DNA of 64,000 nt from CAMDPA01 sp964574325 (GCA_964574325.1 CAZNMY010000018.1:1-64000), one strand, 5' to 3'. Counted from the first letter of the stretch, positions 9,013-18,240 are shown. The notes: generated by a model not told the origin, from the sequence alone. Program-made: numbers and translations.

Positions 9013-10605
9013 CTATCGCCGGGGCCTCAGGTCGATTGAGGGCTTGCCCTTGCGGGGATGATCGGGAGCTACCTCGTCGACGAACGGCAGGCGACGGCGG
9101 CCTTTTGTGGCGGTCGCGTTGGGGTCGCCGGCGCTGCGCACGTAGGCGCGCTTCGCGTCGACGAATGGCTGATGGTCCCATCCACTGTACGTGCCGCTGA
9201 GCAGGCACTTCTGCACGAACAGGCGCCGCTGTTGCGATTGGAAAATGAGGCTCTCCATACGCGCATAGTCCCAACGCCTGTCGATCTCGGCCTGCAAGCC
9301 CCTCGCAATCGCGGCGTAGGCGTTATCTTCAGCGACGTTCTCCAGCTCGCTCGGGTCCTTCGCCAGATCGAACAGCATCGGCGGGTCGGTGCGGCAGTGG
9401 ACGTATTTCATGCCATGCTTGCGCAGGATCAGTGCCGGCGCGTAGACGCCCTCGCCTGTGAACTCCATCATCACGTCATCGGCGCGGCCCGAGCCGTCGC
9501 CTCCCAGCATCTGCAGCATCGACTTGCCGGTGAGTGGGTCGATCGGCTCGGGTGGCCTGCCGTCGGTCGCGAGGTCGAGCAGCGTCGGCAGCAGATCCAT
9601 GAGCGAAACGCCCTTGCGCTCGACGTGACCGCGCTTGACACCGGGGCCAGCGACGACGATCGGCACGCGCGCCGACCACTCGTAGGGCAGGAATTTGTAC
9701 CAGGTCCCACGCTCGCCCAGCATCTCGCCGTGATCGGAGATGATGAATACGTAGGTGTTGTCGGTGAAGCCGCCGTCGTCGAGCGCCTTCATGAGCCTGC
9801 CGATCAGGTGGTCGAAATACGACACCATCGCGTAGTAGGCATGCCGCGCGTTGCGGATGTGCTCCGGGGTGATCTCATGCTCGTCCTCGCGGATCGTGAA
9901 GGCGTAGCGCTGCGACCAGGGATCTCGCTTCTCGATCGGGATATGCGGAACGGACGGCAGGTCGATCTTGTCGTGATCGTAAAGGTTCCAGAATTCCTCC
10001 GTCGTCACGAACGGGTTGTGCGGGTGCGTGAACGAGGCGTGCAACAGGAACGGACGCTGATCGAGATCGCGCGCATAGTCGTAGAGCTTCTGCACGGCCG
10101 TGTAGGCGACCTCCTCGTCGTAGTCGATCTGCAGGCTGCGCTTGCACACGCCGGCTTCCACGATCGACCGCAGGCTCATGCGCGAGGGCGCGTACGGCTC
10201 GTCGGTCTGCGACCAGTCCGCCGTCCATCCGAAGTCGGAGGGATAGATGTCGGTCGTCAACCGCTCCTCGAAGCCGTGCATCTGATCGGCGCCGACAAAG
10301 TGCATCTTGCCTGCAAGGCATGTGCGATACCCGAGAAAGCGCAGGTAGTGCGCATAGGTCGGGATCGAGGACAGCAGCTCGCCTGCGTTGTCGTAGCAGC
10401 CGACGGCATGCGGCAACTGCCCGGTCAGCATCGAAGCCCGCGACGGCCCGCAGACCGGATTTGCGGTGTAGGCATTGAGAAACGTGACGCCGCGGTTCGC
10501 GATGGCATCGAGGTGCGGCGTTTTCACGATTTTCCCGCCGTACATCGACAGCACCATCGCGGTCAGCTGGTCGGCTTGGATGATGAGAAAGTTCGGTCGC
10601 GTCAT
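9013..10605 (-). CDS. Choline-sulfatase-like type I sulfatase
   Basis: A 530-residue alkaline-phosphatase-superfamily sulfatase that should hydrolyse a sulfate ester. The start MTRPNFLIIQADQ holds the first metal-binding Asp. The formylglycine motif is CGPSR at residues 52-56, a Cys-type site that needs a formylglycine-generating enzyme. KMHFVG, HNPF and the IISDHGEMLGERG metal site are intact. The C terminus (QSQQRRLFVQKCLLSG, then YSGWDHQPF) resembles the tail of BetC choline sulfatases, so BetC-like is the best guess, but specificity is unproven. I chose the ATG at 10605. It is the last gene of the three-gene operon headed by the GntR regulator. Confidence 0.85.
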   Translation of the reverse strand: MTRPNFLIIQADQLTAMVLSMYGGKIVKTPHLDAIANRGVTFLNAYTANPVCGPSRASMLTGQLPHAVGCYDNAGELLSSIPTYAHYLRFLGYRTCLAGKMHFVGADQMHGFEERLTTDIYPSDFGWTADWSQTDEPYAPSRMSLRSIVEAGVCKRSLQIDYDEEVAYTAVQKLYDYARDLDQRPFLLHASFTHPHNPFVTTEEFWNLYDHDKIDLPSVPHIPIEKRDPWSQRYAFTIREDEHEITPEHIRNARHAYYAMVSYFDHLIGRLMKALDDGGFTDNTYVFIISDHGEMLGERGTWYKFLPYEWSARVPIVVAGPGVKRGHVERKGVSLMDLLPTLLDLATDGRPPEPIDPLTGKSMLQMLGGDGSGRADDVMMEFTGEGVYAPALILRKHGMKYVHCRTDPPMLFDLAKDPSELENVAEDNAYAAIARGLQAEIDRRWDYARMESLIFQSQQRRLFVQKCLLSGTYSGWDHQPFVDAKRAYVRSAGDPNATATKGRRRLPFVDEVAPDHPRKGKPSIDLRPRR

Positions 10606-10653
10606 GTTGACCCCCGGCGAAGAAAGCGAATCCAACTTGTGTGTCGGCCTCGA

Positions 10654-11784
10654 TCAGTGTGGCACGCGATAGCGTTCGATGGCAGTCAGCCCATCCTCGT
10701 CGATGCCGAGCCCAGGCCGATCGGAAAGAATGGCACGCCCTTCGAGGATTTCGTTCAGCGGTCCGCACAGCAGCGTACGAAGCGGATTGTCGTTGGCATC
10801 GATCTCGAGCCGGCCGTCGCCGCCGACCCCGGCGAGAAGATGCGCCGATGCGAGTAGCCCGATCCCTCCGCCCAGATAGTGCGGGCAGTAGGTCGCGCCC
10901 GTCTCGGCTATGCGCGCCGCCACCTCCTTGCAGCCGGAGAGACCGCCCCACTTCGCAAGGTCCGGCTGGACGAACGTCAGCACGTCGCTCGCGAGCGCAG
11001 ATTCGAATGCGGGTCTGCCGTAGATGTTCTCGCCTGCCGCCAACGGCAGCCGTGTCATCGATTTGAGGCGCGCCCAATCCGCCCACGGGCGGTCGGCGCG
11101 CAGCGGCTCTTCGAGCCAGGTCAGATCGAACCGCTCGAGCCGCGGGGCCGTTTCGCAGGCCTGCTCGAGGGTCCAGCCCTGATTGGCGTCGACCATGAGG
11201 TCGATCTGCGGGCCGAGTTCACGGCGCAAAGCGTCCAGATTGGCGATATCGCGCTCCGCGCCAAAGCCGATCTTGAGCTTGAAGTCGCGATAGCCGTCGC
11301 CGAACCGCCGACGGGCCAACAGCTCTGGCGATGTCGGATTGAGACCGCTTGCATAGACGCGGATGGACGGCGAAGTGCCGCCGAGCACCTGCCACAACGG
11401 CTTGCCGGCCTTGCGTGCGGCCAGATCCCAGACGGCAGTATCGACACCGGCGATGGCCTGCGCGAACGAACCCGCCTCGCCGCACTGGATCGCAAGCACC
11501 TCGGTTGCTGCTGTGAGGTGGTTGAACAGGGATTGCGGCTCCTCATTGTTCGAGCCGATCGCCAGCGGAGCCAGCACGCTGTCGACCAGCCGCGCGCGAT
11601 GCTCGGCGCCGACGTGGGGATAGTTGCACCACACCTCGCCAAAGCCGCGCACCCCGTCGGCATCCTCGACCTCGACCAGGACCATGGGCCGGTCGCGCAT
11701 GATGCCGAAAGAGGTCGTCACCGGTGTCTCGATGGGCGCGCGATAAACGCGGGTGCGCACCGATGTGAGGCGCAGCCGGGTCAT
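10654..11784 (-). CDS. Mandelate racemase/muconate lactonizing enzyme family protein
   Basis: A 376-residue enolase-superfamily enzyme that should abstract the alpha proton of a carboxylate, as sugar-acid dehydratases and racemases do. The capping domain is N-terminal and the barrel follows. Catalytic and metal residues are visible: K169 and K171 in DFKLKIG, D199 in MVDANQGW, E225 in WLEEP, E252 in AAGENIYG, and the Asp-His pair D275 (VQPDLAKWGG) and H302 (CPHYLGGG). This set matches the mandelate racemase subgroup. Its ATG overlaps the GntR stop by 4 bases (11781-11784), so the two are translationally coupled. The substrate is probably the desulfated product of the cluster, by inference. Confidence 0.88.
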   Translation of the reverse strand: MTRLRLTSVRTRVYRAPIETPVTTSFGIMRDRPMVLVEVEDADGVRGFGEVWCNYPHVGAEHRARLVDSVLAPLAIGSNNEEPQSLFNHLTAATEVLAIQCGEAGSFAQAIAGVDTAVWDLAARKAGKPLWQVLGGTSPSIRVYASGLNPTSPELLARRRFGDGYRDFKLKIGFGAERDIANLDALRRELGPQIDLMVDANQGWTLEQACETAPRLERFDLTWLEEPLRADRPWADWARLKSMTRLPLAAGENIYGRPAFESALASDVLTFVQPDLAKWGGLSGCKEVAARIAETGATYCPHYLGGGIGLLASAHLLAGVGGDGRLEIDANDNPLRTLLCGPLNEILEGRAILSDRPGLGIDEDGLTAIERYRVPH

Positions 11785-12539
11785 GGCTTGAGATCCATCT
11801 CGAGGTGGATGTAGTCGCCGCGGTAGCTGACGTCGGCGAGGTAGATCACTCTGCCACTCTTGTCACACAGTACGCGGCGCACCTCTGCCAAGGGAGTGTT
11901 GAGCGGAATGCCGAGCAGGCGCGCGATCTCCACGTCCGCCTTTCCAATCGTCAACGTCTGCCGGCCCGATGCGATCTTCAGGCCCGGCAACGTGGTGAGG
12001 ATCGGCAACACCAGTTCCCGCCGGAAGCGCGCGGGTGCCCGGCGAAAGACGCTGTAGTCGATGTACATCGAGATGACACAGTATCGCTCACCTTCCCGCG
12101 AATGCACGCGGCGCATATAGAAGTACTTGGCGGCTGCGGTGCCCTCGCCTGGTTTTATCGATGGGCTCGCCGTCGATTCCTCGAGTGTGGAATGCTCCGG
12201 TCTGTCGCCGCGATACATCTCCACGAGGTCGCCGAGCGTGGTCTCGACTCGCAGCTGGCGAAGCGCACCGGCCTTCTCGGTCACGAACGTGCCGCGCCCG
12301 CGCTGGGGTGAGAGCAGCCCCTCATCAGCGAGAATACCGATGGCTTGGCGAACCGTGACGCGGGCGACATCGAACTGCCTCATCAGCACCTCGATCGACG
12401 GCAGAACGGTGCCGGCCCCCCATTCGCCCTTGTCGACGCGCTGACGGAACAGGTCGGCAAGCTGCACATACCGTGGAATCGGCGCAGATCCGAAGATCGG
12501 GTGGCTCGTCTGTTTCATGTGGCCCGGCGTCAAGTTCAT
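11781..12539 (-). CDS. GntR family transcriptional regulator (HutC/UTRA type)
   Basis: A 252-residue repressor-like protein. An N-terminal GntR winged helix is seen in LADLFRQRVDKGEWGAGTVL, then PSIEVLMRQFDVARVTVRQA and LLSPQRGRGTFV. A UTRA effector domain follows, ending in YLADVSYRGDYIHLEMDL. I report the ATG at 12539; an alternative ATG at 12518 is equally possible and neither has a strong ribosome-binding site. It is the first gene of the leftward operon. The shared upstream region holds two palindromes that are good operator candidates, so it probably controls both its own operon and the rightward GMC operon. Confidence 0.9.
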   Translation of the reverse strand: MNLTPGHMKQTSHPIFGSAPIPRYVQLADLFRQRVDKGEWGAGTVLPSIEVLMRQFDVARVTVRQAIGILADEGLLSPQRGRGTFVTEKAGALRQLRVETTLGDLVEMYRGDRPEHSTLEESTASPSIKPGEGTAAAKYFYMRRVHSREGERYCVISMYIDYSVFRRAPARFRRELVLPILTTLPGLKIASGRQTLTIGKADVEIARLLGIPLNTPLAEVRRVLCDKSGRVIYLADVSYRGDYIHLEMDLKP

Positions 12540-12563
12540 CCTGTCATGGCTCGTGGCTCAACG

Positions 12564-12614
12564 AACATCCTATATATAGAATGTTTGACTCGAACGTTCT
12601 ATAGATAGTATGTT
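12564..12614. promoter_or_regulatory. Twin 22-bp palindromic operators (GntR sites)
   Basis: Two related 22-bp imperfect palindromes lie at 12564-12585 and 12593-12614, 29 bases start to start. Both begin with AAC, have a CTATA(T/G)ATAG centre and end in ATGTT; the first contains the perfect palindrome CTATATATAG at 12570-12579. An outer inverted repeat, GGCTCAA at 12555-12561 and TTGAGCC at 12623-12629, encloses the pair. The sites lie between the divergent GntR and GMC start codons and are much more AT-rich than the surroundings. They are the expected targets of the adjacent GntR protein. Confidence 0.7.
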
Positions 12615-12638
12615 TAAAATGTTTGAGCCAGAACTTCA

Positions 12639-14318
12639 ATGGCATCGTCGCCAAGCAGGGGACAGCGGGTCTTGACGACCAGAGGCTACGATTACATCGT
12701 CGTCGGTGCCGGCTCGGCGGGCTGCGTGCTCGCGAACCGGCTGTCGGCCGACCCTGCCTGCAACGTGCTTCTACTCGAGGCGGGCGGTCCGGACCGGAAC
12801 TTCTGGCTCAAGCTGCCGGTCGGCTACTTCAAGACGATCTACGACGAGCGCTTCTCTCGCATCTTCGAGACCGAGCCATGCGAGGGCACGGCGGGTCGCG
12901 TCATAGCTTGGCCGCGCGGCCGCATCATCGGCGGCTCGAGTTCGATCAACGGACTGATCTTCATTCGTGGCCAGAACGAGGACTTCGACGACTGGGAGCG
13001 GCTCGGCGCAAAAGGGTGGAGCGCACGGGACGTGCTGCCGCACTTCAAGCGACTGGAGCGATACAACGGTGCACCATCGCAACACCGGGGCGCCCTGGGA
13101 GAGCTCGACGTATCCGATCTCAGGAACGACCATCCTTGCTGCAATGCCTGGCTCGAGGCAGCCGTGCAGTACGGTCTGCCGCGCAATTCCGACTTCAACA
13201 GTGCAAGCACATACGGCGTCGGCGCCTATCAGCTCTCGATCGGCAGCCGCTGGCGGGCGAGCGCGTCGGCGGCCTTCCTCCGCCCGATCGGACATCGCAG
13301 GAACCTGACAGTCGTCACCCGCGCGCACGCCACGCGCATCGTACTCGATGGTACGCGGGCTGCGGGTATCGAGTACGTCGCTGACGACCGGTCCCACATG
13401 GCGCGGGCCGACCGCGAGGTGATCCTCTCGGCCGGCGCATTGCAGTCGCCGCAGGTACTGCAGCTCTCCGGCATCGGCGATGCCGACCACCTCAGGCGCA
13501 TCGGGATCGCACCCGTCGTCGATCTGCCCGGCGTTGGAGCCAATCTGCAGGACCACTATCAAGTGCGGTCGATCTTGCGGCTGAAGCGCAAGACTTCGCT
13601 CAACAACGATGTGCGCAATCCACTCAAACTCGCGAGCATGGGCCTCGACTGGCTACTGCGTGGCCGCGGCCCGTTGACCGTCGGCGCGGGACAGGTCGGC
13701 GGCGGGGCCATGACGAAGTTCGCGAAGCCCGGCAGGCCCGACATCCAGCTCTTGGTCATGCCGCTGTCGGTCGACAAGCCGGGCGAACCGCTGCATGCTT
13801 TCCCCGGCTTCACCGCCGCGTTCTGGCAGTGTCACCCGGCCTCGCGCGGCCACGTGCGGATCCGCACCGCCGATCCGCTCGCACAGCCGGAAATTGCGCC
13901 CAACTACCTGGCCGAGGAAATCGACCGCAAGACGTCGATCGAGGGCGTGAAGCTGTTGCGCGACATCCACGAGCAGCCTGGTTTCCGCAAGTTGTGGGAC
14001 ATGGAAGTGCTGCCCGGCGTCTCCGTGCGCACCGATTCGGAAATTCTGGACTTCGTGCGCGCCAACGGCGGCACGGTGTTCCATCCCAGCGGCACGTGCC
14101 GCATGGGCGTCGACGAGATGGCGGTGGTCGACCCGGATCTATGCGTGCGCGGCGTCACGGGGCTGCGCGTCGCGGACGCTTCCGTCATGCCGACGGTGGT
14201 GTCAGCCAACACCAATGCCGCGTGCCTCATGATCGGTGAGCACGCCGCAGACCGCATACTGCGCTCGACGAGCGATGCGCACGCGACCAGGAGCCTGGAG
14301 GTTGGGAGGAAAACATGA
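12639..14318 (+). CDS. GMC family oxidoreductase (choline dehydrogenase-like)
   Basis: A 559-residue FAD-dependent alcohol oxidoreductase. The FAD-binding GAGSAGC lies at about residues 23-29, followed by the GMC signature region with RGRIIGGSSSING. The C-terminal catalytic region has FHPSGTCRMG and VSANTNAACLMIGE, carrying the active-site histidine and an asparagine in the second catalytic position. Such enzymes oxidise choline, sugars or other alcohols. It is the first gene of the rightward operon, preceded by the twin operators, and its stop overlaps the next start by 4 bases. It may oxidise the alcohol freed by the sulfatase; this is inference. Confidence 0.9.
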   Translation: MASSPSRGQRVLTTRGYDYIVVGAGSAGCVLANRLSADPACNVLLLEAGGPDRNFWLKLPVGYFKTIYDERFSRIFETEPCEGTAGRVIAWPRGRIIGGSSSINGLIFIRGQNEDFDDWERLGAKGWSARDVLPHFKRLERYNGAPSQHRGALGELDVSDLRNDHPCCNAWLEAAVQYGLPRNSDFNSASTYGVGAYQLSIGSRWRASASAAFLRPIGHRRNLTVVTRAHATRIVLDGTRAAGIEYVADDRSHMARADREVILSAGALQSPQVLQLSGIGDADHLRRIGIAPVVDLPGVGANLQDHYQVRSILRLKRKTSLNNDVRNPLKLASMGLDWLLRGRGPLTVGAGQVGGGAMTKFAKPGRPDIQLLVMPLSVDKPGEPLHAFPGFTAAFWQCHPASRGHVRIRTADPLAQPEIAPNYLAEEIDRKTSIEGVKLLRDIHEQPGFRKLWDMEVLPGVSVRTDSEILDFVRANGGTVFHPSGTCRMGVDEMAVVDPDLCVRGVTGLRVADASVMPTVVSANTNAACLMIGEHAADRILRSTSDAHATRSLEVGRKT

Positions 14319-15310
14319 CGACACAGAAGAAGCTCTCGTTCTTATCGCTGGCACTATTGTCAGTTCAGGGGGGCGCGGCAGCGTTGGCGATCGCGCCTGA
14401 TGCGCGCGCGCAAAGTTATCCCGATCGCAACATCCGGGTGATCGTACCATGGCCGCCGGGCGGCCTCGTGGATATCGCCGCGCGCACCATAACCGACAAG
14501 GCCAAGGACGATCTCAAGCAGTCCTTCATCATCGAGAACCGGGCGGGAGCGGGAGGGGCGATCGGCGCCGCGGCCGTCGCCAAGGCTGATCCGGACGGCT
14601 ATACGCTGATGTTCACGACGTCCGGCCTCACCATGAACGCGTCGTTGGGCAAGGCGCCCTACGATGTCGTCCGCGACTTCACGCCAATCCTGCTCATTGC
14701 AAATGTCCCGCAGGTTCTCGTCACGCACAATGGTCTCAAGGTCAATTCCGTCGGCGACCTCATCGGATTGGCCAAAGCCAAGCCAGGTGAGATCACCTAC
14801 GCGTCGGCAGGACTCGGCAGCCCCGCTCATTTCACAGCGGAGCTTTTTCGTCAGCTGGCCGGCATCAGTCTGATCCACGTGCCCTACAAGGGGGCGCCCG
14901 AGGCAATGAACGATCTCATCGGCGAGCGCATCGCATTCCAGTTCACGAACGCAACCGTCGCCGTTCCGCAGGTGCAGGCGGGCAAGATCAAGGCGCTGGC
15001 GATCTCGAGCGAGAGACGCTCAACGCTCATCCCTGCGGTACCGACCATGAAGGAGGCTGGCTTCGGCAACTTCAATGCCGACCAATGGCTTGGCGTTCTC
15101 GCGCCGGCCAGGACGCCGAAACTGGTGGTGGACACGATCTCGGCTGCGATGAAAAAAGCCCTGGGTAACGAGGACGTAAAATCCGTGCTCATCCGCAATG
15201 CCATGGAAATCGATCCGGCGAGCACGCCTGCGACCTTCGCCACGTTCCTGGAAAAGGACGCCAGGACGTGGGTCGACGTCGCCAAATCCGCCAAACTTCG
15301 TGCCAACTGA
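14315..15310 (+). CDS. Bug family (tripartite tricarboxylate transporter) substrate-binding protein
   Basis: A 331-residue periplasmic binding protein of the TctC/Bug family. It has a signal peptide ending near DARAQ, then the family hallmark YPDRNIRVIVPWPPGG, the ENRAGAGGAIGA loop and PDGYTL, and the later VPYKGAPEAMNDLIG. Bug proteins deliver organic acids and related small molecules to a TctAB membrane pair. No TctA or TctB is encoded in the window. The ATG overlaps the GMC gene stop by 4 bases, so the ligand is likely tied to the same pathway. Confidence 0.92.
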   Translation: MTTQKKLSFLSLALLSVQGGAAALAIAPDARAQSYPDRNIRVIVPWPPGGLVDIAARTITDKAKDDLKQSFIIENRAGAGGAIGAAAVAKADPDGYTLMFTTSGLTMNASLGKAPYDVVRDFTPILLIANVPQVLVTHNGLKVNSVGDLIGLAKAKPGEITYASAGLGSPAHFTAELFRQLAGISLIHVPYKGAPEAMNDLIGERIAFQFTNATVAVPQVQAGKIKALAISSERRSTLIPAVPTMKEAGFGNFNADQWLGVLAPARTPKLVVDTISAAMKKALGNEDVKSVLIRNAMEIDPASTPATFATFLEKDARTWVDVAKSAKLRAN

Positions 15311-15313
15311 TCG

Positions 15314-16087
15314 ATGACCCGACCGAACATCATACTGATCATGACCGACCAGCAGCGCGCCGATACGATCGGCGCGCTGGGGGCGGCCTGGATGCAGACG
15401 CCGCATCTCGACCGGCTGGTCCGCGAGGGCAACGCATTCACCGAATGTTTCGTCACGTCGCCGGTGTGCGTGGCCTCGCGCGCAAGCCTCTTCATGGGCA
15501 AGTATCCCCATGGCACGCAGGTCTTCTCGAATTTTCAGCCGTGGGAGCCGACCTGGGTGCGGTCGCTCGCCGACCATGGTTATCACTGCGTCAGCATCGG
15601 CAAGATGCACATCAACCCCTATGACGCGTCCGGCGGCTTTCACCAGCGGTTCGTCGTCGAGAACAAGGACCGGCCGTTGTTCCTGGAGGAGCGGGACCGA
15701 GCGATCTACGACGAATGGGACAAGGCATTGCACGTACGCGGCCTGACCAAGCCGTCGCGCTTCAACCGCCATGCCGCCGACCCGGAAGGCTACAAGCGTG
15801 CGCTCGGCGCATTCGCATGGCACCTCGACGCCGACATGCATCCGGACAACTTCGTCGGCAACACGGCGTGCTGGTGGATCGCCCATCGGAAATCTCCCGA
15901 TCCGTTGTTCCTTCAGATCGGCTTCCCGGGCCCGCACCGACCCTACGATCCCGTGCCCGAGTGGCTCGAGCGGTATGCTCGACATCCCGGTGCCCTCGTC
16001 TTGGCCGGATTTTGGCGCGGCGCCCGTGCGGCACCTCTCGCACGGCTCACGAAGATTTTGATTTCGCGCATGCTGACCGACGGCTAA
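15314..16087 (+). pseudogene. Truncated, frameshifted sulfatase
   Basis: The first 220 or so residues are a good type I sulfatase: MTRPNIILIMTDQQ with the metal Asp, the modification motif CVASR at residues 52-56 (Ala in place of the usual Pro), and KMHINPYD. Similarity stops at PVPEWLERYA. The expected continuation, DIPVPSSWPDFGAAPVRHL, is found in another frame at about 15978-16035, after which nothing recognisable follows. Related enzymes have about 480-500 residues and the second metal site (DHG) is missing. I therefore read it as a frameshifted gene that has also lost its 3' half. It begins 3 bases after the Bug gene in the GMC operon. Confidence 0.75.
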
Positions 16088-16126
16088 CAGTAAGCGTGGT
16101 TCAGAAATGATCGGCGTCGATGGCAA

Positions 16127-16894
16127 ATGCTACCAGCAGTGAAATCGAGTGCCGCCGTCGGCATCATCTGCAAGACGCCCAAGATCGGCGCCAGTAAAAC
16201 GCGCCTTGCGCCGATTCTCGGTTCCGAAGGCGCAGCAGAGCTTGCCGCAGCGTTTCTCAGCGATGTCGCAAGTGCGATCGAAGCGGTCCCCGAATGCGAG
16301 ATGCGCCGCGGCTATGCCGTCTACGCGCCGGAAGGCTCCGAGGCCGAGTTGCGGCCGCTCCTGCCTGCATCATTCGGCCTGGTTTGCAGACGCGGTGCGA
16401 CACTCGAGGGCGTTCTGCTGGGGGCGATGCAGGAGTTGCTGTTCGCCGGTCACGATTGCGTGATCCTGGTCAACGGCGACAGCCCGACGCTGCCACCGTC
16501 CACGATCTCCGCAGCGATCGCGGCTCTGCGCCGTTCCGGTGATCGCGCCGTATTCGGCCCGGCGAGCGACGGCGGCTACTACCTGATCGGTCTCAAAGCC
16601 GCTCATGCGAACCTCTTTCGCGACATCCCCTGGAGTACCAGCCAGACGCTTGCCGTTACACTCGAGCGCGCGAAGGAATTGGGGCTGGAAGTCACTCGGT
16701 TGCCGATGTGGTACGACATCGACGACGAGGAGACCCTGCATCTCCTGATCTCTGATATCGAGGGCCGGCCGCTGCCCTTCGATCACGGCGACTTGCAGGG
16801 TGGTCCGGCGCGGGCGACGCGGCGCTTTCTTGCTGCGCGTCCTCATCTGAAGGCAGGTCCCGATCGCGCCTCGCTTCAGCGTGTCACTCGATGA
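16127..16894 (+). CDS. TIGR04282-type glycosyltransferase-like protein (DUF2064)
   Basis: A 255-residue nucleotidyl/glycosyltransferase-A fold protein of the DUF2064 group named transferase 1, rSAM/selenodomain-associated. Visible are the N-terminal substrate loop CKTPKIGASKTRLAP, the VNGDSPTLPP metal-binding strand and GPASDGGYYLIGL. Members occur in arsenosugar and related radical SAM clusters. It heads a four-gene operon: its stop overlaps the next start by 4 bases (16891-16894). The ATG at 16127 has only a weak ribosome-binding site. Acceptor and donor are unknown. Confidence 0.83.
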   Translation: MLPAVKSSAAVGIICKTPKIGASKTRLAPILGSEGAAELAAAFLSDVASAIEAVPECEMRRGYAVYAPEGSEAELRPLLPASFGLVCRRGATLEGVLLGAMQELLFAGHDCVILVNGDSPTLPPSTISAAIAALRRSGDRAVFGPASDGGYYLIGLKAAHANLFRDIPWSTSQTLAVTLERAKELGLEVTRLPMWYDIDDEETLHLLISDIEGRPLPFDHGDLQGGPARATRRFLAARPHLKAGPDRASLQRVTR

Positions 16895-18240
16895 ACGCGT
16901 CGGAACTACCGCACGATCGGCAACGCCGGGGCGAAATCGAACTCGCGATTATTGGCGTCGGAGTCGTGGCACTTGCAGCGATCGGCCCGACATTGAACAT
17001 GAAGCTCGGCGGGATGGCCTTCTGGGCGATCATGGCGCTCAGCGCCGCCGCAGCAGCATGGGCGATATCTGCCTCCGAAAGGATCGACGGTCGCAGGGCG
17101 CTCATCATCATCGCGGTTGTGGCTCTCGCGATGCGTCTCGTGCAGCTACCCGTCGCGCCTTATCTCTCCGACGATATCTATCGCTACATCTGGGACGGCA
17201 GGGTGCAGGCGGCGGGCATCAACCCTTACCGTTATATACCGATGGCTCCGGAAGTAGCGCACCTGCGCGATGCCGCGATCTTTCCGAAGATCAATCGAGC
17301 CGATTACGCGCCGACCATCTATCCACCGACCGCTCAGATGTTCTTCTGGCTGGTGACGCGATTGAGCGAGAGCGTGCTCGCGATGAAGCTTGCCCTTCTC
17401 GCATGCGAAGGGGTGACCATCGCGGCGACGTTCACCATCCTGTCCCGGCTTGGATTGCCGGGCACGCGCATCGTGGCAGTCGCGTGGCATCCGCTCCAAG
17501 TCTGGGAGATCGCCGGCAGCGGTCACGTCGACGCCCTGATGTGCGCGCTCTTCATGGCGGCCGTAGCCGTCTATCTCGGCGGACGCACATCGGCAGCAGG
17601 CGTGCTGGCGACGATGGCCGCGCTGGTCAAGCCGACCGCACTGCTGGCACTGCCGGTATTCTGGCGGCCATGGCGCATCTGGCTGCCGATACTGTTCCTG
17701 GTGACGATGGGCGTGCTTTACGCACCCTATCTTGCCGTCGGTTGGAAGGTGCTGGGATTCCTGCCCGCCTATGTTGCCGAGGAGGGGTTGGACAAGGGCT
17801 ATGGCTTCAGGCTGGTGATGATCGTCTACCAGATCTTCGGCGTCGTACCCTATGTCGACAAGATCTACGCGGGCTTGTTCGCGTGCGTGATGGTCGCCCT
17901 CGCCTTGCTCGCAGGCTTTCGCCGCGACCGCTCGCCTGCCGCCACGATCGCTGCACTCGCCGTGATCGTATGCGTATTCCTGGTACTGCTGACCCCGCAC
18001 TTCCCCTGGTACTACCTGGTGGCCGTGCCATTCCTCGCCGTCTATCCGTGGTCCTGGACGCTGTGGGTCATCACCGTTGCCGGCGTGTTGACCTACAACG
18101 AGATACCCAACGACATCCTGCCCTCCTACATCCACCTGATGATGGTTTTCAACACCATGGTTCTCGTCGCCGTGGTTCGTGACGTCCACCGGATCCGAAC
18201 AACACCGGGCCTTTTCCCCAAGGGAGCACTATCGCCATGA
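16891..18240 (+). CDS. Polytopic membrane glycosyltransferase (GT-C/GT87-like)
   Basis: A 449-residue integral membrane protein with about ten to twelve hydrophobic segments. After two or three N-terminal helices comes the loop DDIYRYIWDGRVQAAGINPY, the acidic GT-C motif found in polyprenyl-phosphate-sugar mannosyl- and glucosyltransferases of the GT87/DUF2029 type. A second conserved loop is AWHPLQVWEIAGSGHVD. Such enzymes transfer a sugar from a lipid carrier on the periplasmic face. Start and stop overlap both neighbours by 4 bases, so it is coupled to the DUF2064 and radical SAM genes. The acceptor cannot be read from the sequence. Confidence 0.8.
   Translation: MNASELPHDRQRRGEIELAIIGVGVVALAAIGPTLNMKLGGMAFWAIMALSAAAAAWAISASERIDGRRALIIIAVVALAMRLVQLPVAPYLSDDIYRYIWDGRVQAAGINPYRYIPMAPEVAHLRDAAIFPKINRADYAPTIYPPTAQMFFWLVTRLSESVLAMKLALLACEGVTIAATFTILSRLGLPGTRIVAVAWHPLQVWEIAGSGHVDALMCALFMAAVAVYLGGRTSAAGVLATMAALVKPTALLALPVFWRPWRIWLPILFLVTMGVLYAPYLAVGWKVLGFLPAYVAEEGLDKGYGFRLVMIVYQIFGVVPYVDKIYAGLFACVMVALALLAGFRRDRSPAATIAALAVIVCVFLVLLTPHFPWYYLVAVPFLAVYPWSWTLWVITVAGVLTYNEIPNDILPSYIHLMMVFNTMVLVAVVRDVHRIRTTPGLFPKGALSP

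Noticed and set aside
9058..10857. A 599-codon plus-strand open frame opposite the sulfatase
   Set aside because: It is antisense to a clear sulfatase and enolase-superfamily gene; the translation has no family resemblance and is explained by high GC.
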